In this document: one piece after another, positions 45,215 to 55,300 of the stretch
How the letters are laid out: each line of letters opens with the position of its first letter
How positions within the stretch are numbered: position 1 is the first letter of the stretch
Assembly (NCBI RefSeq): GCF_023028225.1
Contig: NZ_CP095482.1
Location: forward strand, 1,364,001 to 1,428,000
DNA: 64,000 bases
Source: Halorientalis litorea
Lineage (GTDB): Archaea > Halobacteriota > Halobacteria > Halobacteriales > Haloarculaceae
Direction: 5' to 3'
Position numbers and translations under genes: made by a program
Notes under the pieces: model-generated
The model's input: only the letters and a program-made list of their open reading frames with translations
Told to the model about the DNA's origin: nothing
Databases searched by the model: none

Positions 45215-47269
45215 TCAGAACTCCTCGGCCGGTTCGGGGACGACGCCCTCCTCCGCGTCGGCCAGTTCGTACTCCTCGCGCACCTCGCGGATGCGGTCAC
45301 GGATGTCCGCGGCGAGTTCGAACTCGAGGTTGTCGGCGGCCGCCTGCATCCGGTCTTCGAGGTCCGCGATTAGCCGTTCGGCCTCGGCCTCGTCCTCGGG
45401 GTCCATCCCGGAGACGCCGCCGGTGTCGGTTTTGGACCCGGGGAGATTCGTCTCGCCGACGGCCTTCTCGATGGTCTGTGGCTCGAACCCGTGTTCCTCG
45501 TTGTACGCCTGCTGAATCTCGCGGCGGCGGTTCGTCTCCGCGATGGCCGACTCCATCGCCCCGCTGACCGCGTCGGCGTACAGCACCACCTCGCCGTTGA
45601 CGTTTCGCGCCGCCCGCCCCATCGTCTGGACCAGCGTGGTCTCCGAGCGGAGAAAGCCCTCCTGGTCGGCGTCGAGAATCGCCACGAGGGACACCTCCGG
45701 GATGTCGAGTCCCTCACGCAGGAGGTTGATGCCCACGAGCACGTCGATGTCGCCGAGGCGGAGCGAGCGGACGAGTTCGTGGCGTTCCAGCGTGTCCGTC
45801 TCGTCGTGCATGTAGGCCACGTCGACGCCCGCCTCTTCGAGGTACTCGGTGAGGTCCTCGGCCATCCGCTTGGTGAGCGTCGTGACCAGCACGCGCTCGT
45901 CGTGCTCGACTCGCTCGTCGATACGGTCGAGCAGGTCCTCGACTTGCCCCGTCGCGTCGGCCACCTCGACGGCCGGGTCCACGAGGTGGGTGGGCCGGAC
46001 GATTTGCTCGACGACCTGCCCGCTCGTCTCGCGTTCGTAGTCGCTCGGCGTCGCGCTGACGTAGAGGGTGCGGTCGGTCTTGTCCTCGAACTCATCGAAG
46101 GTGAGCGGCCGGTTGTCGAAGGCGGTGGGGAGGCGGAAGCCGTTCTCGACCAGCGACTCCTTCCTGCTCTTGTCACCCTCGAACTGCCCGCGAATCTGGG
46201 GGATGGTCTGGTGAGACTCGTCGACCACGGTCAGGAAGTCGTCGGGGAAGTAATCCAGCAGGGTGTAGGGGGCCTCACCGCTCTCGCGGTCGGAGAGGTG
46301 GACGGAGTAGTTCTCGATGCCCGAACAGTAGCCCGTCTCCTCCAGCATCTCCAAGTCGAAGGTGGTGCGTTCCTCGATTCGCTGGGCGGCCACCATGTCG
46401 CCCTGCCGCTCGAAGTAGCGGATGCGGTCGGCCAGCAGGTCCTCGATTTCGCCCATCGCCCGTTCGAGGCGGTCCTCGGGAATCGAGTAGTGTTCGGCGG
46501 GGTGGACGAGGACGGCCGGGTCCCGACTCACGACTTCCCCCTCTAGGGGGTCGATTTTGAGGAGGCGGTCGATTTCGTCGCCCCAGAACTCCACGCGGAC
46601 GGCGTAGCGACCGTACATCGGGTAGATTTCGAGCGTGTCGCCCCGCACCCGGAAGGTACCCTGCGTGAAGTCCACGTCGTTGCGCTCGTAGTTGAGGTCC
46701 ACGAGGCGGGCGAGTAACTCGTCGCGCGCTATCTGTTCGCCCTGTTCGATGCGGAGGCTCATGTCCACGTAGTTCCGCGGGTCGCCCAGACCGTAGATGG
46801 CGGAGACGGAGGCGACCACGATGACGTCGTCGCGGGTCAACAGCGAGCGGGTCGCGGAGTGGCGGAGACGGTCGATTTCGTCGTTGATGGAGGCGTCCTT
46901 CTCGATGTACTTGTCCGTCTGCTCGACGTAGGCCTCGGGTTGGTAGTAGTCGTAGTAGGAGACGAAGTACTCGACGGCGTTGTCGGGGAACAGGCCGCGG
47001 AACTCCTCGTACAGTTGTGCCGCGAGCGTCTTGTTGTGGGCGATGACGAGCGTGGGTTGGTTCAGTTCCTCGACGACCCACGAGACGGTGTTGGTCTTGC
47101 CCGACCCGGTGACGCCCAGCAGGGTCTGTTTGTCCATCCCCGACTCGAAGCCCTCGACCAGTTGCTCGATAGCCGCGGGTTGGTCGCCCGCCGGGTCGAA
47201 CGGCGCGTCGACGCGGAAATCGCGGTCCACGTCGGGTCTGTCCGGCGAGAGGGGACTCGTGTCGCTCAT
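45215..47269 (-). CDS. uvrB: UvrABC excinuclease subunit B
   Basis: A 684-residue helicase-like repair protein that verifies damage after UvrA and recruits UvrC. Walker A is [16 protein letters not shown]; the beta-hairpin that clamps the strand is [23 protein letters not shown]-type motif [11 protein letters not shown] and motif [20 protein letters not shown] are present. The C-terminal UVR domain ([21 protein letters not shown]) contacts UvrC. Length is normal. uvrC is close by, but uvrA is not in the window. Confidence 0.97.
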   Translation of the reverse strand: MSDTSPLSPDRPDVDRDFRVDAPFDPAGDQPAAIEQLVEGFESGMDKQTLLGVTGSGKTNTVSWVVEELNQPTLVIAHNKTLAAQLYEEFRGLFPDNAVEYFVSYYDYYQPEAYVEQTDKYIEKDASINDEIDRLRHSATRSLLTRDDVIVVASVSAIYGLGDPRNYVDMSLRIEQGEQIARDELLARLVDLNYERNDVDFTQGTFRVRGDTLEIYPMYGRYAVRVEFWGDEIDRLLKIDPLEGEVVSRDPAVLVHPAEHYSIPEDRLERAMGEIEDLLADRIRYFERQGDMVAAQRIEERTTFDLEMLEETGYCSGIENYSVHLSDRESGEAPYTLLDYFPDDFLTVVDESHQTIPQIRGQFEGDKSRKESLVENGFRLPTAFDNRPLTFDEFEDKTDRTLYVSATPSDYERETSGQVVEQIVRPTHLVDPAVEVADATGQVEDLLDRIDERVEHDERVLVTTLTKRMAEDLTEYLEEAGVDVAYMHDETDTLERHELVRSLRLGDIDVLVGINLLREGLDIPEVSLVAILDADQEGFLRSETTLVQTMGRAARNVNGEVVLYADAVSGAMESAIAETNRRREIQQAYNEEHGFEPQTIEKAVGETNLPGSKTDTGGVSGMDPEDEAEAERLIADLEDRMQAAADNLEFELAADIRDRIREVREEYELADAEEGVVPEPAEEF

Positions 47270-47318
47270 TACTGGAGTGGTGGGGCCGGAGGAACTTGTG
47301 TCACTCGGGTCCAGTGGG

Positions 47319-48626
47319 TCACGTTGACACGGTGTCAGGGTCCGGCGTCGAACCCCGGGCCGTCAGCAGGTGCAGGTACGCGACACAGAGCAGGGAGACG
47401 AGGCCCGCGGCGGCGGCCAGCGCGAACATGACCCGGTAGCCGACCAGCGTGTACACCCGCGCGCCAGCGACCGTCTCGCCGGTCCAGTACGCGTCGAGGA
47501 TGGCACCCATGACCGTCGGGAACAGTGCTGCACCGAGGAAGCCGATGGCGTTGACCGCGCCGGTCGCCACGCCGGAGGCCGCCGCGCCGTGGCGGTTCTT
47601 GACGACGGTGTAGCCGAGCGCGTACGTGCCGGTGAGCGCGGAGGCTCCGAAGAAGACGAGGCCGACCACCGGGAGCGGTGGGTCGACGACGACGGCAGGG
47701 ACGGCGAACGCGGCCGTGTAGACGACTGCCCCGAGGACCATCAGGTCCGTCCGGCGACCCAGTCGGTCCGAGAGGCGACCGAGCAGGGGCGGCCCGAGCA
47801 ACAACCCGACGCTGCCGAGCAACGTGAGCGTCGACGCGACGGTGACCGACCGGTCGTACACCTGCGCGACGTAGGGGATGCCCCACAGGCCGATGACGGT
47901 GAGGTTGACGCCCGTCGAGGTGAACAGCGCGAGGCCGGCGAGCCACGTCTCGCGTTCGGTGAGGACCGTCCGGAGGTTCCGGCCCACGTCACGGAGCGTC
48001 AGCGTCGGGGCGGACTGGACATCGCTGAGGGGGGCGAACCCGGCCGCCGTGGGGGTGTCCCGGGCGAACACCCAGATGACGGCGGCGAGGAGGAGGCCGG
48101 CGAGGCCGATGCCGACTATCGACGCGCGCACGCCGAGGGCGGCGACGGCGAGCGCGAGCGGCGTCGTCGCGAGGATGGCTCCCAGCCCCGACATCCCGAC
48201 GGTGAGGCCGTTCATCGTCGCGAACTCGCCGGGACGGTACCAGTTCGCACAGAACCGTATCGTGGCGATGAACACGACGCCGGCACCCAGTCCGATGGCC
48301 AGTCGGGCGAGGAACGCCACCGGGTAGGACTCGGCGAGGCCGAAGGCGAGCGCGCCGACACTCATCGCGACGGTGCCGATGGTCGCCGTCTTGCGGATGC
48401 CGAGGCGGTCGGCGAGGACGCCCGCGACCACTTGCATCGGCGCGTAGACGTAGAAAAACGAGGCGTGGAGCGTCCCGAGAGCGGTTCCGGTCGTCTCGAA
48501 GGCACGCATGAGGTCCGCCGCGAGGACGGCCGTCGAGAGGCGGTGGATGCTGACCAGCAAGAAGGCGGTGGCGAGGACGGCCCAGACGACCCATCGCCAC
48601 CGGAGCGGGTCCGCGCGGAGTTGCAT
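47319..48626 (-). CDS. MFS transporter, copy 1
   Basis: A 435-residue major facilitator permease with twelve predicted helices. The loop 2-3 signature is [16 protein letters not shown], and the repeat in the second half is [39 protein letters not shown] is shared with the paralogue at 49.5 kb and is the conserved fourth-helix region of the phosphate/nitrate-like subfamilies. The start [12 protein letters not shown] fits the paralogue. The substrate cannot be told. Confidence 0.9.
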   Translation of the reverse strand: MQLRADPLRWRWVVWAVLATAFLLVSIHRLSTAVLAADLMRAFETTGTALGTLHASFFYVYAPMQVVAGVLADRLGIRKTATIGTVAMSVGALAFGLAESYPVAFLARLAIGLGAGVVFIATIRFCANWYRPGEFATMNGLTVGMSGLGAILATTPLALAVAALGVRASIVGIGLAGLLLAAVIWVFARDTPTAAGFAPLSDVQSAPTLTLRDVGRNLRTVLTERETWLAGLALFTSTGVNLTVIGLWGIPYVAQVYDRSVTVASTLTLLGSVGLLLGPPLLGRLSDRLGRRTDLMVLGAVVYTAAFAVPAVVVDPPLPVVGLVFFGASALTGTYALGYTVVKNRHGAAASGVATGAVNAIGFLGAALFPTVMGAILDAYWTGETVAGARVYTLVGYRVMFALAAAAGLVSLLCVAYLHLLTARGSTPDPDTVST

Positions 48627-48741
48627 CGTCCACGCCACCGCTGGCCGGCGACAAAAAGGTTGGCCGGCGCGCGTCGGCGACACAAACTCAGCGCGTGTAA
48701 CGGCGCCAGCGGTTTTTACGCACGGTCACGTGGCGTATGAT

Positions 48742-49491
48742 ATGGAGGCCGCCCTCCCCGCGGAGGTACGGGAAATCGACCCTGGGACGGTCCACCGTGA
48801 ACCGCGGGAGACCCGGCACGTCCGCCTGTGCCCCGCCGACGGCCCGACGATGCGCGTCTACGACCCCGCGACGGTGGTGACGCCCGACGCCGTGGGCACC
48901 GAACGCGACTTCGAACTCGCCGCCGTCGTGGCGACGGTCGAACCGGTCACCGAGCGTGTCAGCCGCGTCGGGACGGACGCGGGCGAGACGCCCGTGTTTC
49001 AGGGATTGGTCGTGAACTTCGACGCGGCCAGGGAGGAGGCGTTGCTCGATGTCGGCATCGGGACGGTCCGGTTCGACACCGTGACCGTCGACCGCCGGGT
49101 CCACGTCGGGGACTACGTTCGCCTGACGGGTGCCGTCGTCCACGTCGAGGGGATGACACCGCCGGGACGGCCCTACGAGCGATTTCTCACTCAACTGAGC
49201 GACGACGACGCCGGGGCGCGGCGCGAGGCGGCGCGGTACCTCGGGTTCGACGGGTCGGAGGACGCAGTCGACGCACTCGTGGAGTGTTACCGTGCCGAAC
49301 CGGAGCCGGCGGTCCGCGAAGCGGCCGTCACGGCACTGGGGCGGCTCGCAATCACCGCCCGGCGGCCGGGCGAGTCACCGGAGCCGCGGGTCCGGTCGAC
49401 GCTGGAGGCCGCAACGGGGGACGAGGCGAGACTCGTCCGCGAGGCGGCCGACGAGTGGTTGGCGCGGGTCAGCGACTACTGGGCGTCCTGA
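48742..49491 (+). CDS. HEAT-repeat protein with beta-rich N domain
   Basis: A 249-residue soluble protein. Residues about 15-145 are strand-rich with VHVGDYVRLTGAVVHVEGM, which looks like an OB-type barrel. Residues about 155-245 are HEAT-like helices (ARREAARYLGFDGSEDAVDALVECY, AVREAAVTALGRLA, DEARLVREAADEWLARV). It lies between two convergent or divergent MFS paralogues and overlaps the second by 23 bases. A scaffold or binding role is likely, but the fold calls are by eye. Confidence 0.6.
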   Translation: MEAALPAEVREIDPGTVHREPRETRHVRLCPADGPTMRVYDPATVVTPDAVGTERDFELAAVVATVEPVTERVSRVGTDAGETPVFQGLVVNFDAAREEALLDVGIGTVRFDTVTVDRRVHVGDYVRLTGAVVHVEGMTPPGRPYERFLTQLSDDDAGARREAARYLGFDGSEDAVDALVECYRAEPEPAVREAAVTALGRLAITARRPGESPEPRVRSTLEAATGDEARLVREAADEWLARVSDYWAS

Positions 49492-50749
49492 GGTGGAGCC
49501 ACACCGACGCCAGCAAGGCGACGAACCCGGCGAGCGTCGCCAGCGCGAACGCCAACCGGTACCCGAACACGGAGTAGACGCGCGCGCCGCCGATGGTTTC
49601 GCCGGTCCAGTAGGCGTCGAGCAACAGCCCGACGAGCGTCGGAAAGACAGCCGCCCCGGTGAAGGCCATCGTGTTGACCGCCCCCGTCGCCACACCGCTC
49701 GCTCCGCTCGCGTGCCGTTCTTTGATTATCGTGTAGCCCAGCGCGTAGGCACCGGCGAGAAAGCCCGCGCTGAAGAAGGCGATACCCACGACGGCAATCG
49801 GCGGGCGGCCGAACACGGCGATGAGGCCGAAACTGGCGGTGTAAGCCGCTTGTCCGACGGCCATCAACAGCGTCCTGTTGCCGGTGCGGTCGGACACCCA
49901 CCCGACGAGCGGGGGGCCGATGAGGATACCCGCGCTCCCCAACAGCGTGTACGTCGAAGCGCGTGTCACCGTCATCTCGTACGTCTGGACGAGATAGGGG
50001 ACGCCCCAGAGGCCGAAGACGGTGATGTTGATGCCCGTCCCACAGAGCATCACGATGCCGACGATCCACGTCTCGCGCTCCCGGAGGATGTGAGCCGTGT
50101 TGCGGGCGACGCCACGGAGCGAGGGCGTGTCGGCGAGCGGGACGCCGTCGATGTCGGTGAGGCCGGCGTCCGCGGGCGTGTCGCGGGCGAGCAGGTAGAC
50201 CAGCGGTGCCAGCACGAACCCGACGACTGCGAGGCCGAGCGTCGTCTGTCGCCACCCGGCGGCGGCGACGACGACGGCCAGCGGCGTCGTGGCGAGGATT
50301 CCGCCGACGCCGGCGGCGGCGAGCGTCAGCCCGCTCAGGCGGGCGAACTCGTCGGGCCGGAACCAGTTCGCACAGAACCGCAGGATGGCGATGAACATCA
50401 GCCCCCCTCCCAGCCCGATGAGTGCCCGCGCGGCGAACGCGACGACGTACGACTGGGCGAGCGCGAACCCGAGCGCGCCGACGCTCATCACCACCGCCCC
50501 ACCCGTCACCGACCGGCGGCTTCCGAGACGGTCCGCGATGATGCCGGCCGGCAACTGCATCGCGGCGTAGACGTAGAAAAACGAGGCGTGGAGCGTCCCG
50601 AGTGCCGCCCCCGACGTGTCGAACGCCCGCGTGAGTCGTTCCGCGAGGACGGCCGTCGAGAGGCGGTGGACGCTGACGAGCGCGAACACCGCGGCCAGCA
50701 CCCCCCACACTATCCAGCGCCGTTTCGTCGGGTCCGACCAGATGCGCAC
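49469..50749 (-). CDS. MFS transporter, copy 2
   Basis: A 426-residue major facilitator paralogue of the protein at 47.3 kb: shared [47 protein letters not shown] and [20 protein letters not shown]. The GTG at 50749 gives MRIWSDPTKRRW, which aligns with the first copy and lies about 28 bases after a TATA-like ATTTAA. An alternative GTG at 50812 is possible. The 3' end overlaps the HEAT-like gene by 23 bases in the opposite direction. Confidence 0.88.
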   Translation of the reverse strand: MRIWSDPTKRRWIVWGVLAAVFALVSVHRLSTAVLAERLTRAFDTSGAALGTLHASFFYVYAAMQLPAGIIADRLGSRRSVTGGAVVMSVGALGFALAQSYVVAFAARALIGLGGGLMFIAILRFCANWFRPDEFARLSGLTLAAAGVGGILATTPLAVVVAAAGWRQTTLGLAVVGFVLAPLVYLLARDTPADAGLTDIDGVPLADTPSLRGVARNTAHILRERETWIVGIVMLCGTGINITVFGLWGVPYLVQTYEMTVTRASTYTLLGSAGILIGPPLVGWVSDRTGNRTLLMAVGQAAYTASFGLIAVFGRPPIAVVGIAFFSAGFLAGAYALGYTIIKERHASGASGVATGAVNTMAFTGAAVFPTLVGLLLDAYWTGETIGGARVYSVFGYRLAFALATLAGFVALLASVWLHLRTPSSR

Positions 50750-50772
50750 GGAAAGCGGTGCGCTGTGGACGG

Positions 50773-50780
50773 TGTTAAAT
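50773..50780 (-). promoter_or_regulatory. TATA-like box of MFS copy 2
   Basis: ATTTAACA in gene orientation, 24-31 bases before the GTG at 50749. This spacing favours the shorter, leaderless start. Confidence 0.5.
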
Positions 50781-50881
50781 CTCGCGGGTTTCAGCCTGTC
50801 ACTGTTTGCCACAGTTAGCGAGCGGTGAACATTGTAACGTCACGGGCGCGGCGACGGCCCACCCGCAGTTCGGGGTGTCGC

Positions 50882-52168
50882 TCAGTCTCGGTCGTTTTCC
50901 GCGTCGAGAATGGCCCGTGAGTCGAACCGGTCGGCGAGCGAGGCGTTGATTATCTCCCAGTCGGTCCGTGACCCGGGCGTCGTCGTCGCGAACTCGTGGA
51001 ACCCGCTGTTGGCGTTGTAGTTCATCACGCTGGGGTACTCGGCGAAGGAGTACCGCCGGCTGTCGACACCCGGGAAGCGGCCGCCGATGCCGAGCAGGTG
51101 ACCGAGTTCGTGGAGGAAGATGTCCGTCGTCACTTCGTCGTCCGTCTGTTCTTCGACGAACGCGAGCGGCGGTGATTCACCTCCGTAGGCGACGCCGTCG
51201 ACGGGCATCTGCCGCCCGGAGGACCGGGACACTTGGCCGACGATGCGGATGTCGTAGTACCCCGGGAAGTCCGACCCGCGGACGACTTCGGGGTTCTCGT
51301 CCTGTTGGTCGAGGTCACCGGTGGTGTATCCGTCGGCGGCACAGACGTACTCGATGGGGTAACCGCGCGTCAGCGGTTCGCTACAGGTGAGTTCGTCGTC
51401 GAAGTAGACGTGCAACTGGATGCCGTTCGACCCGTCGGGGTTCGACACCGGGGCAGTCGCGAACTCCCGTTCGAGGTCACGAATCTGGCGGTCCGAGACG
51501 CGCTCCGTGTAATCTACTTCGACGAAGATGTCCTTGCGGAGCGGGTCGGCGTCCGGATACAGGTCGGCCATCTCCGCCTCGGCACCGTCGGGCAGACTGT
51601 CCCCGTCCGTGTCGGCGGTCGTCGGGTCCGTCTCGTACTCGGACACCTCTTCGGCGTCGGTCAGGCCGTCCCCGTCCGTGTCGGCTGCCGTCGGGTCCGT
51701 CCCGTACTCGGACAGTTCCTCGCTGTCCGAGAACCCGTCCCCGTCCGTGTCGGCGACTGTCGGGTCGGTTCCGTGCTCCGTAACTTCCGCGCCGTCGGAC
51801 AGGCCGTCCTCGTCCGTGTCGGCGACCGTCGGGTCCGTCCCGTATTCGTCAACTTCCGCGCCGTCGGACAGGCCGTCACCGTCCGTGTCGGCGACCGTCG
51901 GGTCGGTTCCGTGTTCGCGCTCTTCTACTCGGGAGAGTCCGTCGTCGTCACCGGGCGTCGGCGTCGGTTCCGGGGTCGCGGTGGTCTCCGTTCCGTCTAC
52001 CGGCGTGTCCGTTCCGTCCGTCGATATGTCCGGTGCCGCCGAGTCCGTACTCGTCGGCTCGGGCTCGGTCGGTTCGGGTTCAGAGTCACCCGGCAGTTGT
52101 GAGTCGAGTCCCCCACAACCGGCCAGTAACAGCAGTACGCAGACGGCAAGCGGTATCGCTTTTCGCAC
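50882..52168 (-). CDS. Secreted calcium-repeat metalloprotease-like lipoprotein
   Basis: A 428-residue exported lipoprotein: signal with lipobox LLAGC (Cys 18), Thr/Pro/Glu-rich stalk (25-72), five thrombospondin-type-3-like repeats of exactly 23 residues (Asp at 94, 117, 140, 163 and 186, pattern DTDGDGLSDGAEV) after a degenerate copy, and a C-terminal domain with a zinc-protease motif HELGHLLG (353-360) and a metzincin-like Met-turn SVMNYN (380-385). The third metal ligand position after HxxxHxxG is Gly rather than His or Asp; Asp 369 (FPGVD) might replace it. The repeats should bind calcium. Substrate unknown. Confidence 0.82.
   Translation of the reverse strand: MRKAIPLAVCVLLLLAGCGGLDSQLPGDSEPEPTEPEPTSTDSAAPDISTDGTDTPVDGTETTATPEPTPTPGDDDGLSRVEEREHGTDPTVADTDGDGLSDGAEVDEYGTDPTVADTDEDGLSDGAEVTEHGTDPTVADTDGDGFSDSEELSEYGTDPTAADTDGDGLTDAEEVSEYETDPTTADTDGDSLPDGAEAEMADLYPDADPLRKDIFVEVDYTERVSDRQIRDLEREFATAPVSNPDGSNGIQLHVYFDDELTCSEPLTRGYPIEYVCAADGYTTGDLDQQDENPEVVRGSDFPGYYDIRIVGQVSRSSGRQMPVDGVAYGGESPPLAFVEEQTDDEVTTDIFLHELGHLLGIGGRFPGVDSRRYSFAEYPSVMNYNANSGFHEFATTTPGSRTDWEIINASLADRFDSRAILDAENDRD
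51569..51949 (-). repeat. Tandem 69-bp calcium-repeat array
   Basis: Five full copies and one degenerate copy of a 69-base unit coding for 23 residues (D-T-D-G-D-G-L-S-D-G-A-E-V plus a linker ending GTDPTVA). The exact spacing suggests recent unequal recombination. Copy number is likely to vary among strains. Confidence 0.75.
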
Positions 52169-52332
52169 ACTTCTCCGTGTTTCGACGCGGACAAAATTAT
52201 TTTTCGTTTACACGCCGGGACTCCCGGCCGGCGGTGTGGTGATTCGCCGCTCGGACGACACCACGGCCAAACCCACCGGAGAGGGATAGTAGCCGGTCCA
52301 TTACCAAGTCGTTGCAGGCCGAACGGGCGACC

Positions 52333-52560
52333 ATGGGAGACCGGAACCGTGGTCGCGGGCGGCAGACGCCGCAGAGCGACAGGGCGCATCTCCTCGTCAG
52401 GACGTGCCGGGACCTCGAGGAGACGCTGGAGACTGTCGACCTCGACGCCGACGACGCGGCGGCGGACGCCGTGATAGTCGCGCTCCGGGCGGCGGACTAC
52501 GCATACGCGCTGGAGACGGAGACCGACAGTCGGCCGGCCGTGGGTCCGTTCGCCGAGTGA
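52333..52560 (+). CDS. Small acidic protein, unknown
   Basis: A 75-residue protein starting MGDRNRGRGRQTPQSD. A basic N terminus is followed by an acidic helical part (CRDLEETLETVDLDADDAAADAVIVALRAADYAYALE). No known family. It is convergent with the aspartoacylase-like gene 7 bases on. The ATG at 52333 is preferred to the start at 52312. It is small and unsupported by motifs, hence the moderate score. Confidence 0.5.
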   Translation: MGDRNRGRGRQTPQSDRAHLLVRTCRDLEETLETVDLDADDAAADAVIVALRAADYAYALETETDSRPAVGPFAE

Positions 52561-52566
52561 CGGCGG

Positions 52567-53523
52567 TCAGTACGTGTCGATGTTGGTACCGACCGAACAG
52601 ACGTACTCGCCGGATGAGACCTGTGGAAGGCGGCGTGCGCGCCAGAACACGCCGGAAGAGTCGGCGGTGACCTCGGCCTTGCGCTGGCCGAACACGTCGG
52701 TCACCTCGAAGAGGAGTTGGTTGCGCGTGACGCGTTCGCCCAGTTCCGCGTGGACGGTGACGAGGCCACCGACCGGCGCGCCGTACTGCTCGAACCCGGT
52801 CGCCCGCGTCTGTGGGTCGGGAGCGCGCGTACCGTCGGTGAACCCGTAGTAGTCGAGGACGTTCAGCACGCCCCGGACACCGATTTCGATGGACTGCTCG
52901 TCCCACCCGACCGACCCGCCGAGTTCGGGGTCGATGGTCGGGATGCCCTCGTCGGGGCCAGCGCGGGCGAGTTGGCCGTCGGGGCCTTTCTGGTCCAGGA
53001 TGTACCCACAGCCGAAGGCCTTCGCGAGTTCGAGACACTCGTCGTGGAGGCGGTGACGGGACCCACACCGGACGCGGCACTCCTCTATCATCCGGGAGGT
53101 CGACCCCTGATGGAGGTCCAGAACGAGGTCCGCGCGGGTGGCGGCGTCGAACGTCGCGGCCGCGATGCGTTCGCTCGACGTGCCCCTCGCGTCGCCGGGG
53201 TACGTCCGGTTCATCTTCGTGTCGTCGACCGGGTTGCGGTGTTCGGCGACCTGGAACCCGTGGTAGTTGACGATGCCGACGACCAGGATGGTCCCCGCGA
53301 TGTCGTCGGGGTCGAGACGGGGGAGGAGCCGCTGGACGACGCCGACGCCGTTGAGTTCGTCGCCGTCGCTGGCGGCCTGCACGTAGAGCGTCTGTCCGCT
53401 GTCGGCACCGTTGACGACGGCGACGGGGAGGCCGACGTCGGAGCCGTCGCGGGTCTCGCCGACGAACAGCCGTCCGGTGTCGATTTCCCCGGGTGCCGCA
53501 CTCGCCGTACCGAGGCTAGTCAT
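52567..53523 (-). CDS. Succinylglutamate desuccinylase/aspartoacylase-like protein
   Basis: A 318-residue M14-related zinc hydrolase fold: substrate-binding VGIVNYHGFQVAEHRNPVDDTKMNRTYPGD, second zinc region VLDLHQGST, and a C-terminal barrel (GGLVTVHAELGERVTRNQLLFEVTD) as in aspartoacylases. The first zinc motif, normally HGDE or HGNE, reads SDGDELNG: the His is Asp. Aspartate can still ligand zinc, so activity is possible. It would release an acyl group from an amino acid or similar compound. Start MTSLGTASAAPGE. Confidence 0.83.
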   Translation of the reverse strand: MTSLGTASAAPGEIDTGRLFVGETRDGSDVGLPVAVVNGADSGQTLYVQAASDGDELNGVGVVQRLLPRLDPDDIAGTILVVGIVNYHGFQVAEHRNPVDDTKMNRTYPGDARGTSSERIAAATFDAATRADLVLDLHQGSTSRMIEECRVRCGSRHRLHDECLELAKAFGCGYILDQKGPDGQLARAGPDEGIPTIDPELGGSVGWDEQSIEIGVRGVLNVLDYYGFTDGTRAPDPQTRATGFEQYGAPVGGLVTVHAELGERVTRNQLLFEVTDVFGQRKAEVTADSSGVFWRARRLPQVSSGEYVCSVGTNIDTY

Positions 53524-53655
53524 TACAGTGAAGCCGCGGCCCCACGGTCTTAGGCCGTTCGATACGCACGGTCACCTGCCGGGACTGGCGAGCGGCGTGT
53601 CGAGACGAGGGGGCGGACCGACGCGATTTTGAGCGGGCGGTCCCTACATCGCGAC

Positions 53656-53916
53656 GTGGCATCCGACAGCGACGACACGAGCGGGCCGGCCGCACTCATG
53701 GCGGCACTGAACGTCCAGCGGAACGCACGGGTCGGGTTCGTCGCCGGCCTCGTCGTCACCGTCGCCATCTTCGTCTTCTTCGTCGTCGTCCCCGGCGTGC
53801 GACGGTCACCACTGTACTACGTCGGACTCGCGTTCGTCCTCGCCGTCGGCCTCGGCGGCCTGCTGACGATGGGGCTGACGATGGTGAGCGCGTATCGGCT
53901 CTCGAAAGAACTCTAA
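53656..53916 (+). CDS. Small two-helix membrane protein
   Basis: An 86-residue protein with two hydrophobic segments (GFVAGLVVTVAIFVFFVVVPG and YYVGLAFVLAVGLGGLLTMGLTMV) and a short hydrophilic N terminus (ASDSDDTSG). The GTG at 53656 is preferred to a TTG at 53629 because ATTTTGAG lies about 28-31 bases before it. Its stop overlaps that of the PhoU-TrkA_C gene in a shared CTAA (53913-53916). Function unknown. Confidence 0.65.
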   Translation: MASDSDDTSGPAALMAALNVQRNARVGFVAGLVVTVAIFVFFVVVPGVRRSPLYYVGLAFVLAVGLGGLLTMGLTMVSAYRLSKEL

Positions 53917-55136
53917 CCGGCCGCCGCGAGCGCGGCGAGTCGGTCGGCCCCGTCGCGGGTCCCCTTGGCGATGAGAACGTCCCCACCGTGGAGTCGCGTC
54001 TCCGGGCCGGGAGAGACGACCCAGCCGCTGTCGTGGGTCCCGGTGTCGGCGTCCGGCCCGTCCTGTCCACGCCTGACGGCGATGACGCGCATTCCCGTCT
54101 CCGTCTTGACCATCGCGTCGCCGAGCGTCGTATCGGCGAGCATCGCGTCCGCCGCGACGGTGGTCCGGACGATGACTTCGTCGGACTCTCTGACCGCCTC
54201 CGCGACGACGGGATGGGTCCCCAACCCGCGGAGGACGCCCTCGCTGATTTCGAGCGCGGCGTCGCTGATGACCTCGGTGGCGTTGGCCAGACGGACGAGT
54301 CCCCGGAGCGAAACCGGGTCTTCGACGCGGCCGGCCGCCCGCAGCGTCCACGCCTCGAAGCGCGACTGGAGGGCGTCGACCTCGGCTTCGAGGTTCAGCA
54401 CCTCCTCGGCCACGTCGGCGGCGTCGAATAGCACCGCGCCGTAGGCGAGGTCGACGGCTAGTTCGCTCATGTTCTTCATGTGGACGATGGAGTCGACCGC
54501 CCGTTCGAGGTCGTCGATGGCGGGTTCGGGGGCCGTCGGGGAGGCGTACGCGTCGCCGGTCGCGTCGGCGTACACCTCGGTAATGCCCGCTTCGGGGCCA
54601 CGAAACAACACCACGTCGTCGACGGTCAGCGTCGTCTCCGGGCCGGGGTTGAACAGCCACCCGTCGGGGCGACGGATGGCGATAGCCCGCACGCCGGTCT
54701 CGGTTTCGAGGTTCATGTCGCCGAGCGTCCGCCCCGCGAGCGGGGAGTCGGGGACGATGGTCGCCCGGACGAGCGTCTCGACGGCTTCGGGGAGGGTCGC
54801 ACGCATCGCGTCGGGGAGGCCGATGTCCTCCAGCACTATCTTGGCGATGTCGCCGGCCGCGTCGGATATCTTCTCGGCGGCACCGACGACGCCGAGGACG
54901 GGTGCGAGGCCTTCGGCGTCCGAGGGATTGCGCGCGGCCATCAGGAGGCTCATCCGGGCGCGCAACTGGAGGAGGTCCATCCGCTCTTCGAGTTCCAGCA
55001 CCTCCTCTGCGAGTTCCTCGTTGCCGAACAGGACGGCGGAGTACGAGAGGTCGATGAGGAGTTCGGAGGTGTCTTTCATCTCCGCCAGTACCTCGACGAC
55101 CCCGACCGGTTCGTACCCCACATCGTCGGCTGCCAT
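53913..55136 (-). CDS. Duplicated PhoU-like/TrkA_C-domain protein
   Basis: A 407-residue cytoplasmic protein of two similar halves. Each has a PhoU-like helical part (EVLAEMKDTSELLIDLSYSAVLFGNEELAEEVL, and VDSIVHMKNMSELAVDLAYGAVLFDAADVAEEVL) and a TrkA_C domain (TLGDMNLETETGVRAIAIRRPDG, and TLGDAMVKTETGMRVIAVRRGQD). TrkA_C usually senses a nucleotide or ion in potassium transport, so it may regulate a channel encoded elsewhere. The ATG at 55136 has GGAGGT at 55143-55148 upstream. No channel gene is adjacent. Confidence 0.88.
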   Translation of the reverse strand: MAADDVGYEPVGVVEVLAEMKDTSELLIDLSYSAVLFGNEELAEEVLELEERMDLLQLRARMSLLMAARNPSDAEGLAPVLGVVGAAEKISDAAGDIAKIVLEDIGLPDAMRATLPEAVETLVRATIVPDSPLAGRTLGDMNLETETGVRAIAIRRPDGWLFNPGPETTLTVDDVVLFRGPEAGITEVYADATGDAYASPTAPEPAIDDLERAVDSIVHMKNMSELAVDLAYGAVLFDAADVAEEVLNLEAEVDALQSRFEAWTLRAAGRVEDPVSLRGLVRLANATEVISDAALEISEGVLRGLGTHPVVAEAVRESDEVIVRTTVAADAMLADTTLGDAMVKTETGMRVIAVRRGQDGPDADTGTHDSGWVVSPGPETRLHGGDVLIAKGTRDGADRLAALAAAG

Positions 55137-55300
55137 CTCCCCTACCTCCACGGCCGCGACTCAAAAACGTTGCCCGGTGGCTGCCTCGCGGTGTGTCCGC
55201 GCGGGTCCGAACAGCACGGGATTCGTCGGCCGGGAGGCGTCGCAGGTGGGCATACGTTCACTCCCGAGGGGGTGGACCCACCGAGCGTTCCGGGACAGAA

